A stretch of DNA of 55,169 bases from assembly GCA_030429365.1 (NCBI GenBank), contig JAUIEW010000005.1, positions 1 through 55,169 of the forward strand. Reading direction: 5' to 3'. The DNA comes from Phycisphaerae bacterium (GTDB lineage Bacteria > Planctomycetota > Phycisphaerae > UBA1845). The notes below the pieces were generated by a model. It was not told the origin of the DNA. It did no database searches and was given only the letters and a program-made list of their open reading frames with translations. The position numbers were made by a program, and so were the translations under genes. Positions 31,268 to 41,400 of the stretch are shown piece by piece. The first letter of the stretch is position 1, and each line of letters starts with the position of its first letter.

Positions 31268-32535
31268 GATCCGCCTCCACTTGAAGCTCGCGATGCACTG
31301 GCCTGAGGACCCAAATGCGGTTCAACGTAACCCAGCGCACAAGCAATCGGCGCGAGCACCCACTTGGGACGAATGTCTTGCGGACGATAGCCTTTTTTCA
31401 TCGCATCGCCATCGCGAAATTCCTCTGCCGGCCCTCCGGTTGCGCTAACCGGAACGTAAATCACGCGGCTGAACGACGATTCAGCGATCGAAACGACTTC
31501 AGGTGAAGTCCTTGACAGCATCGCTCGGCAGTCCTTCGACGTGTATCCAATCGAATTGAAATCGAATTTACCGACGCCATTTGAATCGGCACGTACAGGT
31601 TCGTCTCCATTCAGCTCACGACCGAGGAGCGGTGCCCACACATCGGCCTTTGCAAGGACGATCATCAGAAGCGCTTTGTGTTTCTCATTGGTAGGCAGAC
31701 CAAGCGACTTTCGGATCCGCACGATGGTTTCGTTGAGCACAAGCTCCTGACGAAGGGGACTGTCGTCGCAGTTATCGACTGGCTCTCCGGCAAGCGATCG
31801 AATTTGTGCACGGATACGTGGGTCCTGCGTCGGATCGAGTAGAAAGAAAACGATGTCCGAATGCGTTAAGTGTTCGGTCACCGGCTCGCGCATCGATTCG
31901 TTTCCAGGCAAGAAGTGCTCACCCGCGTTGTCGTATAAAACCAGTACGTGTCCACCAGCGCCATTGGCCCCAGGATTCGTAATCGTGAATTGAAAGGGCT
32001 TGGGCAAGGTAAGTACCTGCTCATCGATCCGGACAGAATGATATAGGCGCGAACTTGCTACGTCGGTTTTCTCAAGGCGCACTGGCTTGTCGGGCCGAGA
32101 TGCAAGAAAGAGTTTCTCCTCTTGTTCGTGGAGCAATGTGTTAGCCGCCGGGTCGGCATCGGCAATCGTCCAGCCGAGCTGGGGCAACGCTCGACGCAAT
32201 CCGTTGGTCATCGCCGCGAGGTAGTATGATTTGCCCGACGAAGGTGCCCCCACGATCGATATCGTGACGAGGGGAAGTTCCAGAATGGACCGGGGGATCT
32301 GCAAGTGACAACGCGGACAGGCAACGTCGCGGCTTTCCGATCCATTTGGATCGATCGCATGCCCGTTAGAAGTGAATCGGCTTGGCAGGAAACGAACAAA
32401 CGCATCGTCACCCAGCACCGGATCGCCGCGGAGCGAGTCGTGCGAAGCGATAAACACGCAATCCCACGGACGAAATCGGTGCCAACAGTGCGGGCACCGA
32501 ATCCACTTTCGCAATTTCAGTTTCTTTTTGGCCAC
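31264..32535 (-). CDS. DO-GTPase2-like GTPase with N-terminal zinc-binding Cys pairs
   Basis: A 423-residue protein from a GTG. Two Cys pairs (C14-PH-C17 and C73-PR-C76) make a split zinc ribbon. The G domain then shows, in order: Walker A, GAPSSGKS (96-103); a G3-like strand, VLVLYDNAGEHF (198-208, DNAG); a G4-like motif, IVLAKADV (292-299, xKxD); and G5, YVPVSATGG (360-368). Motif spacing and the zinc ribbon fit the DO-GTPase2 family, a TRAFAC-type GTPase found with GAP1. GTP hydrolysis is expected but the switch target is not known. It is second in the operon, 28 nt after the zinc-ribbon coiled-coil gene and overlapping GAP1. This pairing is the core of the predicted system. Confidence 0.86.
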   Translation of the reverse strand: MAKKKLKLRKWIRCPHCWHRFRPWDCVFIASHDSLRGDPVLGDDAFVRFLPSRFTSNGHAIDPNGSESRDVACPRCHLQIPRSILELPLVTISIVGAPSSGKSYYLAAMTNGLRRALPQLGWTIADADPAANTLLHEQEEKLFLASRPDKPVRLEKTDVASSRLYHSVRIDEQVLTLPKPFQFTITNPGANGAGGHVLVLYDNAGEHFLPGNESMREPVTEHLTHSDIVFFLLDPTQDPRIRAQIRSLAGEPVDNCDDSPLRQELVLNETIVRIRKSLGLPTNEKHKALLMIVLAKADVWAPLLGRELNGDEPVRADSNGVGKFDFNSIGYTSKDCRAMLSRTSPEVVSIAESSFSRVIYVPVSATGGPAEEFRDGDAMKKGYRPQDIRPKWVLAPIACALGYVEPHLGPQASASRASSGGGS

Positions 32536-32563
32536 TTCATCAAGCTCGCTGTGTATTGCAGAT

Positions 32564-33547
32564 TTAATCGAGGATTACAGAGTCCGATTTCCAGTTGTCT
32601 CCGCCCGTGGGCCAAAGTGAACAAAGGTAGCTGGATCTCAAGAATACGCCAAATGCATTCTGCGCCTCAACCCAGGCAAGTACGGTGAATTTCGATGTAT
32701 CAGCACTAAACGTCACGATGACGTCGCTATCGTTAAATCGCGGAAATCGAGCCGTCGACGGGGCTTTCAGCCTTCTCTTGACGAATTCCTGCGACATGAT
32801 GTAAGCATCCAATTTGAGCTTTTCCGCTGCCGCCTCGCGCTGACGGCGTTCACGTTCTTCGGCTGCACGTTGTGCCGCAGCCCTTCGCCGAGCCTCAGCC
32901 GCCTCGCGCTTACGTCGCTCTTTTTCCTCACGCTCTTTTCGCTCGGCAACGAGCCGCGCCTTTTCCTTCTGCCTAATTAGTTGGCCGTCAAATAGTACCC
33001 AACCCTCTTTGAGTTTCTGCTGATATTCCTTTTCGCGTGCCTCGAGTTTTGATCGCGTCATTGCAACCGTGTCGGCAAGCTCCAAGATTTGAACGCTTTC
33101 CAAAGTCGTCACGTCAAGTTCTGTCGATGCAGTTTCCAGGTCGCTTCGCGCGCCTGAAAAATCGTATCTTTCGAATTTCGATTGCGCAGAATTGACTCTG
33201 TTATCGACAAGCGTCGCAAGCCTAGCACTTTCTTCTGCATCCCTGTGATCTGCGGCTTTGTTGAAATAAACTATCGCGGAAATTGCCAAGACAGCAACAC
33301 CAATCATCGCCACCGTCAGCCGAACAATCCAATTCGGCGATGAGCGAGTGAGCATCGGCGCCGAGTCAATGTCAACTTCGGAGTACACAGTATCGTTTAA
33401 AGAACCGTCCGCGCTTTCATGAGTGTCCCCAGGCACTGTTGCAAGCGTCCCGCACAATGGGCAACGGAAACTACGCCCCGCAGCACTTAAAGGAGCGCGG
33501 AGTTGCTTCCCACAAACGGAACAGTCAAAGGAACATGTTTCACTCAT
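32564..33547 (-). CDS. Zinc-ribbon membrane protein with charged coiled coil; first gene of the GTPase operon
   Basis: A 327-residue protein. The N-terminus is an MJ0042-type zinc ribbon (CSVCGKQLRAPLSAAGRSF...CPLC, residues ~10-34). One membrane helix lies at ~76-95 (LTVAMIGVAVLAISAIVYF). A long, very charged helix of Glu/Arg/Lys/Ala follows (~175-255, for example ERKEREEKERRKREAAEARR). The C-terminal domain starts SQEFVKRRLKAPSTARFPRF, a pattern seen in many small zinc-ribbon proteins of unknown function. The ribosome site is weak. Its position upstream of the GTPase gene and its two-compartment layout suggest an upstream sensor. That role is inferred. Confidence 0.75.
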   Translation of the reverse strand: MSETCSFDCSVCGKQLRAPLSAAGRSFRCPLCGTLATVPGDTHESADGSLNDTVYSEVDIDSAPMLTRSSPNWIVRLTVAMIGVAVLAISAIVYFNKAADHRDAEESARLATLVDNRVNSAQSKFERYDFSGARSDLETASTELDVTTLESVQILELADTVAMTRSKLEAREKEYQQKLKEGWVLFDGQLIRQKEKARLVAERKEREEKERRKREAAEARRRAAAQRAAEERERRQREAAAEKLKLDAYIMSQEFVKRRLKAPSTARFPRFNDSDVIVTFSADTSKFTVLAWVEAQNAFGVFLRSSYLCSLWPTGGDNWKSDSVILD

Positions 33548-34097
33548 TCTAAAGTGTTCGCATTGGGACAGCTGCTACGCAGGGCTGTTGGCAGCAGAAT
33601 TCCAGACCAATCGAATTGTACGCGAGAGTGGCGATCACATTTATTACAGTAAAGTAGCAGTGCACTAAGATAGCAGACGACTCTTGCAATTGCACGCCCG
33701 CACAAGTCGTAGTCGCGCGACGTGCTGATTGTTAGCTGAATGACCGAATAGGTGCCCTCGATGCCAATCAAGTATAAGAAGAAATTCAGTTGCTGTCCGG
33801 CGAAATGGAGATAACTGCGTGGGGAGTGCAATTGCGACCCGTCCCTTGCGCCTGATACCGTGCCCTCATAATAGTGAAGACTTTTCTTGGTTCGCCAATG
33901 ACTGCGTGCGAACCAAGTGGTTACTCAGATACTTCATCAATCGATCAAAACCTTCGTGCCTAAAGGCGTGTAACTGGCTTCAACTTCAATCCGCTGATCG
34001 TACAGTTCGCGGACTTGGCAGTCAGAAGAGCGGCAAACGGCCAACCGGGCTTGAGTCATGCAATTCAAAGGCCGCAGTTTCTGCGGAATAATGCAAA
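33548..34097. other. Upstream region of the GTPase operon, no clear gene
   Basis: 550 bases. It must hold the promoter of the leftward operon, but no convincing -35/-10 pair was found. A minus-strand frame 33831-33544 overlaps the first operon gene by ATGA, but it starts at TTG with no ribosome site and its sequence looks random, so I did not call it. The region may include eroded upstream sequence of the broken helicase gene that begins at 34098. Confidence 0.45.
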
Positions 34098-35087
34098 ATG
34101 AAGAGTGCCGCACATTCCAGAGATACGAGCGATCCACTTTCGACCATGATTGAAGCCCTTGGGCTGGAAGTGGCCGCGATCAAGAAATCGGGCGGCTCCA
34201 TATCAATTGAGCTAATGGCTGGCACGTTCGTAGCACTCACCGGCGGGCAGTACCTTTACAAGTTCCCACTGACTGAAGAACTCCAGTTGCGGGACGACAC
34301 GCCGATCCGCATCCAGTTCAGACAGCAGGAAGTCGATGGCACCGTCGTTTCGCCGAAGGATGGCATTCTCGTCGTGGCCTTAGAGGAAGACCTCGGCCCG
34401 ATGCTTGCTCGCGTTCGCCTGTTCGCGGACGACTCTTTCCTTGTGCAGCGACTGAAGGACCGGCTCGGTGAAGTCCAGTCGGGTGAGGCCCAGTTCAATG
34501 CAGCGTCGGCGGATCGCGTAATCGAACAGGGCGAAATTCAGGCGTGCAGCGCCGACATCGCGGATGAGTTACTTCACGGCCAACCTCTGTTAAATGAGGT
34601 GCAAGTCGAGGCGGTTCGACAGTCGCTGGCCAGCAATGCCACGTTCGTATGGGGACCGCCGGGTACCGGCAAGAAGACAGCTCTTGCCCGCATCGTTGAG
34701 GGGCACTACTTCGCGGGCAAGTCGGTCTTGTTGGTCTCGAACTCGAATATCGCAGTAGACACCGCATTGGAGAAGATGGCCGACCGATTGAAATCCGACG
34801 AGGGGTTTCAATCCGGTTCTGTGATTCGCTTTGGCCCCGTCGTCAAGGAAGAGCTTGCTTAGAAGTACGGTGATCAAGTCGTATTGGATAAAGTCGTTGC
34901 CCGCCTATCGAAGAGTATCCAGCAGAAACTCGCGGTGGTCCAGTCCGAGGCAGCCACGGTGGCACGGGATGCCGACCACTTGCGTACTGCGATCGCTCAG
35001 CACCAAGAAGTCGCAACGTTCGCCGAAACGTTGCCCCGTCGGTGCGAACGCGATCGCGCACGCCCCACCGGTTCAATTCCCATTTGA
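34098..35087 (+). pseudogene. Broken SF1 helicase (UPF1/IGHMBP2-type) gene with in-frame TAG
   Basis: The frame encodes 254 residues, then TAG at 34860-34862, then stays open for 75 more codons in the same frame up to 35087. The first part has an N-terminal beta region (VALTGGQYLYKFPL, RIQFRQQEVDGTVVS), then the Q-motif-like PLLNEVQVEAVRQSLA, Walker A GPPGTGKKTAL and motif Ia VLLVSNSNIAVDTALEKM. After the TAG, KYGDQVVLDKVVARLSKSIQ continues the expected helical stalk. The DEAD/DE-x-x box and motifs III-VI are missing, so the gene is cut off and inactive. The missing part was probably removed when the neighbouring recombinase element inserted or left (inference). Confidence 0.75.
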
Positions 35088-35428
35088 GACTAATCAAGAG
35101 GTTCGATCCAGCCGAGGTCGAATAGCACACGGTTTAAGAGGTGAATTGAACGTTGTTCTGATTGCGCGCCCAGACATGTCGACTAAATTGTGGCATGCCA
35201 AGTGATACTTGAAGACAAATGCCTGCTTTATGGTGCAACAGATAATTATCCGAATTCGTCCGCACTTGCGTGCAATATCAAACAGGACACAAGACCACCA
35301 AATACTTGGGAATTACCTGCAATACGGTTCCCCATTGAGCGCTATTGCAACCTTGTTGGAGCGATACGTTTGGGGCGACGAAAAGCCGCTGATAGCTAAG
35401 AAAACGAGCACTCAATGTTACAACCACG
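35088..35428. other. Intergenic region, no gene seen
   Basis: 341 bases between the helicase remnant and the recombinase terminator-like hairpin. Stops occur in all frames and only short, unconvincing open stretches are present. I see no tRNA or att-like repeat. Confidence 0.4.
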
Positions 35429-35456
35429 CCCGGCTGTGGTCGCCACCACAGCCGGG
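35429..35456. terminator. Perfect 12-bp hairpin directly after the recombinase stop
   Basis: CCCGGCTGTGGT (35429-35440), loop CGCC, ACCACAGCCGGG (35445-35456). It begins at the base next to the recombinase stop codon (35457-35459, minus strand), so it probably ends that transcript. No T-run follows on the minus strand (CGTGGTTGTAAC), so it may protect the mRNA 3' end or need a factor, rather than act as a simple intrinsic terminator. Confidence 0.55.
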
Positions 35457-37637
35457 TCATGTTGTTTCAAATATGTCCGGCCTATCGGTGTGTGGTCGCC
35501 AGCGACCTGGACGAGCGGGCATTCCCTTGACCTTAATATAGGCGTCGTTCAATCCTCGCTCCGCCATTGCCCGCCCGGTTCGAAAAGCCTTGTTTGCAGT
35601 GGTTTCGGGCAACCCCAATCGGTTCCCTGCCTCCCGAATGCTCAGGCCACCAACAACCAGTTCAGCCATTGTCTTCGCATAGCTGATGCGCTTGGGCACC
35701 TTGAAGAGGTCCACCGCCATCGAAAAGGAACTTACGGACGCAATGTTGGTCAGAGAATCGTCACCGGTCCGGTCGTCCAGCAGCTGTTGCCACTCTTGGG
35801 GGAGAAGACGAAGAATGTTCAGGGTGAAATGTGCCCGCAGATGTAACGAGTCGCCATCAAATCGATGATATGGGACCGCACGTAATTTCCCATCGATCAG
35901 CCGTTTTAGGATGGGGGCAGCCTTCGAGTCAAAATCATCCAGAAGTTCACTTTGAATCGTTTGAAGAAGGTGCTGAATTTCTTCATTTGAGGGTTTTGGA
36001 ATTTGTCGTTGATTGCGTTCGACAAGGAAGTCGATTTCCGATTTGTTTTCCTGCAGTTCCTTTTCGCGGCTACGCAGTTGGGCTACCAACTGAGGAATAT
36101 CACCTCCTTTCTCAATCGCCTTTGTGAGGTTCGTGCAATTCCGCTGCAACTCGGTTTCCTTGCTTCGCATCAATGCGATCCGCCGATCAACCTCGGGAAT
36201 TCCTTGCTCAACAAGCTGGATAACCCGGGCACAAAGTGCATCAAAGCAGCCCTCCTGTGCCACCAGCGCCTCGACAATTGATGCCGCGAGATTGCGGTGA
36301 ACCGTTTCCAATTGAAGGACACAGCGGTTCCAACACCGCTCACCATTCTTGCGGTAGATGTTGCTTGGATGACGTGAATTGGCGCAACGATATATGTTCC
36401 CCTGGCGGTACATTTTCGCATCGCAAACGCCACAGAAGAAAAATTCTGAAAGTGCCGTGCGGCTGTTCCGATTCGAGGAGTGTAGCGGATTGCCGTTGCC
36501 TGAACTTGGATTGGTGTTGACGTTGCGTTGATCGATCGCCCGGTTCGCTGCGTCCCACAGGGACTTGGGTAGGTGGGCCAAATGCGGCATATCTCGATAG
36601 AGGATTTCATCGTCAGGTGATGGAACTTGAACGCTCTTGCCGAGCTTATATTTCTTCACGCTCCGACGCTTGCGGTACGCTTCGACGCCGTAATAGATCG
36701 GGTCACGAATCAGCCTGATGACGTTTGCTTCAGTCCATTGGGGTACTCGTGAGCGTGCGCTTTTTGGGAACCCCGACTCCGTAAGGTATTGAGCAATCAC
36801 CCACGGCATGTTGTTGCTCGCGCACGTTTGGAAAGCGTGTTCGATGACTGGTGTCCAACGAGCGTCCTTCTGGTCGCGGAACGGTCCTTTGGCGGGTTCT
36901 CGATCTGTCGGCGGGACGGTGGGAACACGAACGTAACCCGGCTTCACTGCACCCACGGCATAACCATCGCGCCAGAGTCCTTCCATGGCGCGAACGATGC
37001 GCTTCCGCGTTTCGGCATTATCCATTTCCGCTTTCATGGAAGCGAAATGGCTGCCCATGCGCCAACGCTCTTCATCTTCGTTTGTGTCGATGTGGCTGTT
37101 GATGGCAATAACTCGCACACCCGCATCGACGGCCGCTTCGATTAACCCCATCGCCTGCGTGGAGTTTCGATACAGGCGCGAGAGGTCTTCAGCGACGATC
37201 ACATCGCACCCACCCGATTCGATGAGTTCCCAGACCTGGTCAATGCCGGGGCGATGCGCATGTTCACCCGAGAGCGCTTCGTCATTGAGGAGGATAAGCT
37301 CCGCGTCTTCGAGACCCATCGTTTCAAGGTGTTTGCGGCACATGGCAACCTGGTCACCAATTGATCGAGGCGATTGCTGGTCGGTGCTGAACCTAGCGTA
37401 GATGACGATGCGGATACGGCGGCGTGATGATGTCGTTGCGATCGGGCACGCAAGCAAAAGAGGTGGTTTCGCAGGACAGGGTTGGCCCATGGGATTCGAC
37501 GAATCGCTCGGCTGGATACCGATTTCAAAGCCCCACCGCGAAGCCCCATCATGGTGTTGGCCCTGATAGCGCGGCGTTGAACCAAAATAGACCAGAGACA
37601 ATACTGCCAAAAATAACTTGATTGCGGGTGCGTTCAT
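35457..37637 (-). CDS. Large serine recombinase
   Basis: The best start is ATG 37637, with GGAGG 8 nt upstream, giving 726 residues (the frame opens further to 37691). The catalytic resolvase domain begins about residue 75: RIVIYARFSTDQQSPRSIGD (nucleophile Ser84), later VIVAEDLSRLYRN and the E-helix region with SMKAEMDNAETRKR. A recombinase domain follows (KPGYVRVP, WVIAQYLTESGFP, VIRLIRDPIYYGV), then a zinc-ribbon (FFFCGVCDAKMYRQ...CANSRH) and a coiled-coil segment. The C-terminal helix-turn-helix-like tail includes LSIREAGNRLGLPETTANKA. Unusually, ~70 residues with a hydrophobic stretch (IKLFLAVLSLVYFG) precede the resolvase domain. Such enzymes integrate or excise phage and mobile elements. 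Confidence 0.9.
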   Translation of the reverse strand: MNAPAIKLFLAVLSLVYFGSTPRYQGQHHDGASRWGFEIGIQPSDSSNPMGQPCPAKPPLLLACPIATTSSRRRIRIVIYARFSTDQQSPRSIGDQVAMCRKHLETMGLEDAELILLNDEALSGEHAHRPGIDQVWELIESGGCDVIVAEDLSRLYRNSTQAMGLIEAAVDAGVRVIAINSHIDTNEDEERWRMGSHFASMKAEMDNAETRKRIVRAMEGLWRDGYAVGAVKPGYVRVPTVPPTDREPAKGPFRDQKDARWTPVIEHAFQTCASNNMPWVIAQYLTESGFPKSARSRVPQWTEANVIRLIRDPIYYGVEAYRKRRSVKKYKLGKSVQVPSPDDEILYRDMPHLAHLPKSLWDAANRAIDQRNVNTNPSSGNGNPLHSSNRNSRTALSEFFFCGVCDAKMYRQGNIYRCANSRHPSNIYRKNGERCWNRCVLQLETVHRNLAASIVEALVAQEGCFDALCARVIQLVEQGIPEVDRRIALMRSKETELQRNCTNLTKAIEKGGDIPQLVAQLRSREKELQENKSEIDFLVERNQRQIPKPSNEEIQHLLQTIQSELLDDFDSKAAPILKRLIDGKLRAVPYHRFDGDSLHLRAHFTLNILRLLPQEWQQLLDDRTGDDSLTNIASVSSFSMAVDLFKVPKRISYAKTMAELVVGGLSIREAGNRLGLPETTANKAFRTGRAMAERGLNDAYIKVKGMPARPGRWRPHTDRPDIFETT

Positions 37638-37682
37638 TTCGCAATCCTCCATTGCGTTGGAGGCGCCCGCAGACGGATTGTC

Positions 37683-37703
37683 GTTTGGCACAGTGTGCCA
37701 AAC
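37683..37703. promoter_or_regulatory. Perfect 21-bp dyad, candidate operator of the recombinase
   Basis: GTTTGGCACA, G, TGTGCCAAAC: two 10-bp arms around one base, a perfect inverted repeat. It ends 46 nt upstream of the recombinase start at 37637, in the expected promoter region. A repressor dimer or the recombinase itself could bind it. The ribosome-site-supported start avoids placing this dyad inside the gene. Confidence 0.5.
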
Positions 37704-38036
37704 TTCCTGACTATTCGTGAGAATCCTTGACCTTTCCTGACCAACGACATCGAAACATAACGTTCGTCAAGAAAACAGGTTATGCCCCTAATCCGTTGCT
37801 AGTCAATGACTTGCAGAAACCGAGAAACCGAATCCCTCCCTCTCCGTTTTTTTCAATGGGGCGTTTTGTGGTGGCTTGGATTTTCCAGTCACCGCGACAC
37901 GCCCCATTTTCTTTTGGGTCGGGCTGCATTTGGTCAACGACACGATCCGGCACTATCGTCAATTGAAACGTAAGAACTCGGCGGCGTATCGCGTCTTATG
38001 GTTTGGCGACGATGGGCCTTTGGTGGAGACTTGAAG
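37704..38036. other. Intergenic region between recombinase and CoA-binding gene
   Basis: 333 bases, no gene. On the minus strand the 8-mer GTCAGGAA occurs twice just before the dyad, about 25 nt apart, and may be a second binding site or part of the promoter. Nothing else stands out. Confidence 0.4.
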
Positions 38037-38441
38037 ATGGAACGTTCACACCGTGCATTTCTGGATGGCAATTCGCTCGCTGTGGCCGGCGCGTCCAACG
38101 ATCGCGAGAAGTATGGCAATATCGTGCTTCGGCGGTTGGCGGCCAGCGGTCGCGAGGTGATGCCGATCAACCCCAAGGGCGGAACGATCGAAGGATTGGA
38201 AGCGTATGCATCGGTTGCCGATTTACCGTACGTTCCAGAATCGCTTTCGGTGGTGACGCCGCCATCGGTGACCGAGCATGTCATCAAGCAGGCGATTGCG
38301 GCGGGCGTGAAGAACATTTGGGTGCAGCCGGGTGCGGTGCATGAAGGTGCGAGCGCTGAAGCGCGGGCCGCAGGCATCAATGTCATCGACGACGGCGCCT
38401 GCGTGCTGGTAGTGCTGGGTTTGGAACACGTGCCCGACTGA
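38037..38441 (+). CDS. CoA-binding (YccU-type) domain protein
   Basis: A 134-residue protein with a single Rossmann CoA-binding domain. The ATG at 38037 has GGTGGAG 8 nt upstream, whereas the earlier ATG at 37998 does not. Motifs: LAVAGASNDREKYGNIVLRR (nucleotide-binding loop with the G-A-S start), VMPINPKGGTIEG, SLSVVTPPSVTEHVIKQAI and NIWVQPGAVHEGAS. Stand-alone proteins of this type are widespread and their substrate is unknown. It may sense acyl-CoA or help protein acylation. It has no evident operon partner: the gene downstream is transcribed convergently. Confidence 0.88.
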   Translation: MERSHRAFLDGNSLAVAGASNDREKYGNIVLRRLAASGREVMPINPKGGTIEGLEAYASVADLPYVPESLSVVTPPSVTEHVIKQAIAAGVKNIWVQPGAVHEGASAEARAAGINVIDDGACVLVVLGLEHVPD

Positions 38442-38496
38442 TCACGTGCCCCGCCCCCTGGCACAGTAAGTATCGCTTATTCGTGACTTCTCTTGC

Positions 38497-41400
38497 TTAC
38501 GACGCCTGAATCGCTTCGGCGTGTTGCTCCGACGATCGAAGGTACGTGTTGGCGTATTCGCTGACTTCAAACACGACGCTCAAGACGACCGGAACGAGCA
38601 GGAGCGTAAAGACCGTCGAGACCGCCAATCCACCGACGACCACCGCGCCGAGACCTCGATACAGTTCGCTACCCGAGCCGGGCATGAGCACCAGTGGCAA
38701 CATGCCGCCAACGCTCGTCAGCGTACTCATCAGAATCGGGCGCACGCGACTTCGAACGGCTTCTGAAATCGCCGCATTGCGCGACAGGCGTTGCGTTCTC
38801 TCGTCGATCTCGCCGTTAAGCAGGTTCAGCGTCTGGTGGACGATGAGGATTGCGTTGTTGACCACGACGCCGGCCAGGATGACGAAGCCGAGGATCGTCA
38901 ACACGTCCATGTTCTGCACCGGCATGTAGCGGTCGGCCAGCGACCAGTGATGCACGAGCGCCAAGCCGACGAAACCGCCCAACGTCGCGAGCGGAACGGA
39001 GGCCATGATGACCACCGGATAAGTCCAACTCTGAAACAACACCACCATCAACAGGTACACCACGAACAGCGCCAGAAACAGCGAGCTACTCAGTACGCCA
39101 ACGATCGTGCCGTCGCCCAGCAGTGCCTTGCGGATCGCCGCAAGGTTGCCGGCTGTCCCGGCTTGGTTGACGACAACCGACGGATCGATCTTGTTTGCCT
39201 GGCGCAGTTGGCCGACCGTCGCCGCGACTTTTTCGACTGCGGACTGAAGGGCCAACTCGGCTGGCGGGGTAAACTGAAGGGTGACCGCCCGCTGTCTGGA
39301 GACGTGCTTCACGCGAGCGGGTTCGCGGATGTACTGCACGTCAGCCAGTGATTCGAGGTCGACGGTATTTCCTTCCGGCGTGGCGATCGGCGCGTTGAGC
39401 ATCGCTTCGATCGGGTTGGCTTCGATCGCGGATGGCGAAATGATCTTCAAGTCCTTCAGTTCGCTGCCGTATTGGAACTGTCGCGGGAGAATCCAGCCGT
39501 CACCATTGACGGCTACCGCGTAACCCACGTCGCGGCGTGACATGCCGAGGTCGCGCAACCGCTCATCGTTTGGCGTGACGCGCAACTCGGGCGTCGGCAA
39601 CATGAAGTTGGCGGGTTCGGGTCGAACGGTTCCCGGACCGAATTCACCCATCAGCGCGAACATCAGCGACATCGCCGACGCATTCACCTTTTCGAGGTCG
39701 TCGCCAATCATGTCGATCTTGATCGCCGAGCCCGATTGACCACCATTGCGAAACAGAGGGAATTGGAAGGTCAAGCCGATGACGTCGGGCGCAGTTTGCC
39801 CCGCGACGGCGCTATTGAGCAGATCGACCGTGTCGATGATGCGCGAGCTATCCTTCGCAATGCCCGCGTGAAACACCGAACCACCCCACGCCACGAGGAA
39901 GTAATGGTCCAAACCCGGCGGGATGATTTCGCTGCCGTCGGCGAGTTTGATCGGCTGCCTTCGGTCTTCACCCGGCTGCCCGTTGGAGTTGGCGAAGGAC
40001 TCGGCTTTGAATTTCCGTTCGGTGACTTCCCACACCGGTCGAATGTTTTCTTCGAGCCGATCGCCGATCTTGGAAAGCTGCTCAACGTTGTATCCCGGTG
40101 GAGGGATCAGAACGCCGAACACGATGTTGCGGTTTCCGCGCGGCAGGTAGTCCATCGGCGGCATGAGCAACGCGATTCCTGCGATCGTGCCCACCGCAAA
40201 CAACGCGATGGTCGCCAGGCGTCGCGTCCACGATTGGTTGAGCCAACTGATCAACTTGCCAACGTGCGCGGGCAGATCGACGAGTCTCCGAAATCCGTTG
40301 CGAAGCTGCGACCAAAAACCCTGCGGTTTCAAAACCGATTCGCGAGCCGATGCGTCAACCGATTTCGGACGGCGCAGAATCAGAGCTGCCGCCGATGGAA
40401 CAACCGTAATCGAAACGATCATGCTCAATCCGACGGCGGCCATGATTGCCAAGGCGATGTCGCGAAAAAGTTGGCCAGCCGTCTCTTCGATCAACAAGAT
40501 TGGTAGAAACACCATCAGTGTCGTGGCAGTCGAGGCCACAACAGCCCCAGCCACTTCGCGCGTTGCTTCGACGCTGGCGGCACGTACGGACTTGCCCATC
40601 TCCAGGTGTCGGAAGATGTTTTCGATCACGACGATTGCGTTGTCCACCACCATACCGGTTGCAAACGCGATACCCGCAAGTGAAATGATGTTCAGCGATC
40701 GTCCTAGTCCGACCAGGATCGCGAGCGACGCGATGACCGAAATCGGAATGGCAATGGCGATGATGCCGATCGTTCGGAGTGATCTCAAAAACAATAGCAG
40801 CGTGATGACCGCGAGCGTACCGCCCACGTAAATGTTGCTTTGCACCAGCGAGATGGCATCGTTGACGTAGGATGATGCGTCGTACGTCTGGACGAGTTCA
40901 AACTCGCCGTTGATGCCCAGGCGCTTGGCCTCCTGCTCCAAGAGGCCGCCCTTCGAGTTCATCGCGCGAACTTCGTCCTGGATGGCCGACATCGTTTCCA
41001 GCAGGTTGGCACCGTGCGCGAGCTGGAAGTTGATAAATGGCATGAGCACGCCGCGCGCCCGCACCCACTCGGTCATCTCTTTGTAGGTCGGCACGATTTC
41101 GGCGACGTCGCGAAGGTACACAGGACCGGCTGCATCGCGACGAATCACCATTTCGCCAACGCGCTCGGGATCGTGGAATCGGCCAACCGCGCGAACGCGA
41201 ATGTCGCTCTTGCCATCGGGCAGCAGACCGCCGGAGAAATTCTCGTTGGTGACTTCGATGGCGTTGATGAGCGCAGCGTAGGTGATGCCGCGCTGGGCGA
41301 GCGCCGCGGGATCGACGCGAATCTGCACCTCGGCTTCACGCGCGCCGCGAATTCCCACTTCCGACACACCTGGGATGCGTTCGAATCTTGGCTTGACGCG

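Noticed and set aside
33544-33831. 95-codon minus-strand frame overlapping the first GTPase operon gene by ATGA
   Set aside because: It starts at TTG with no ribosome site and the composition looks random. The overlap alone is weak evidence.
34860-34862. Recoding (TAG read as an amino acid) in the helicase frame
   Set aside because: The downstream helicase motifs are missing, so read-through would not restore a working protein. Genes elsewhere in the window use TAG as a normal stop.
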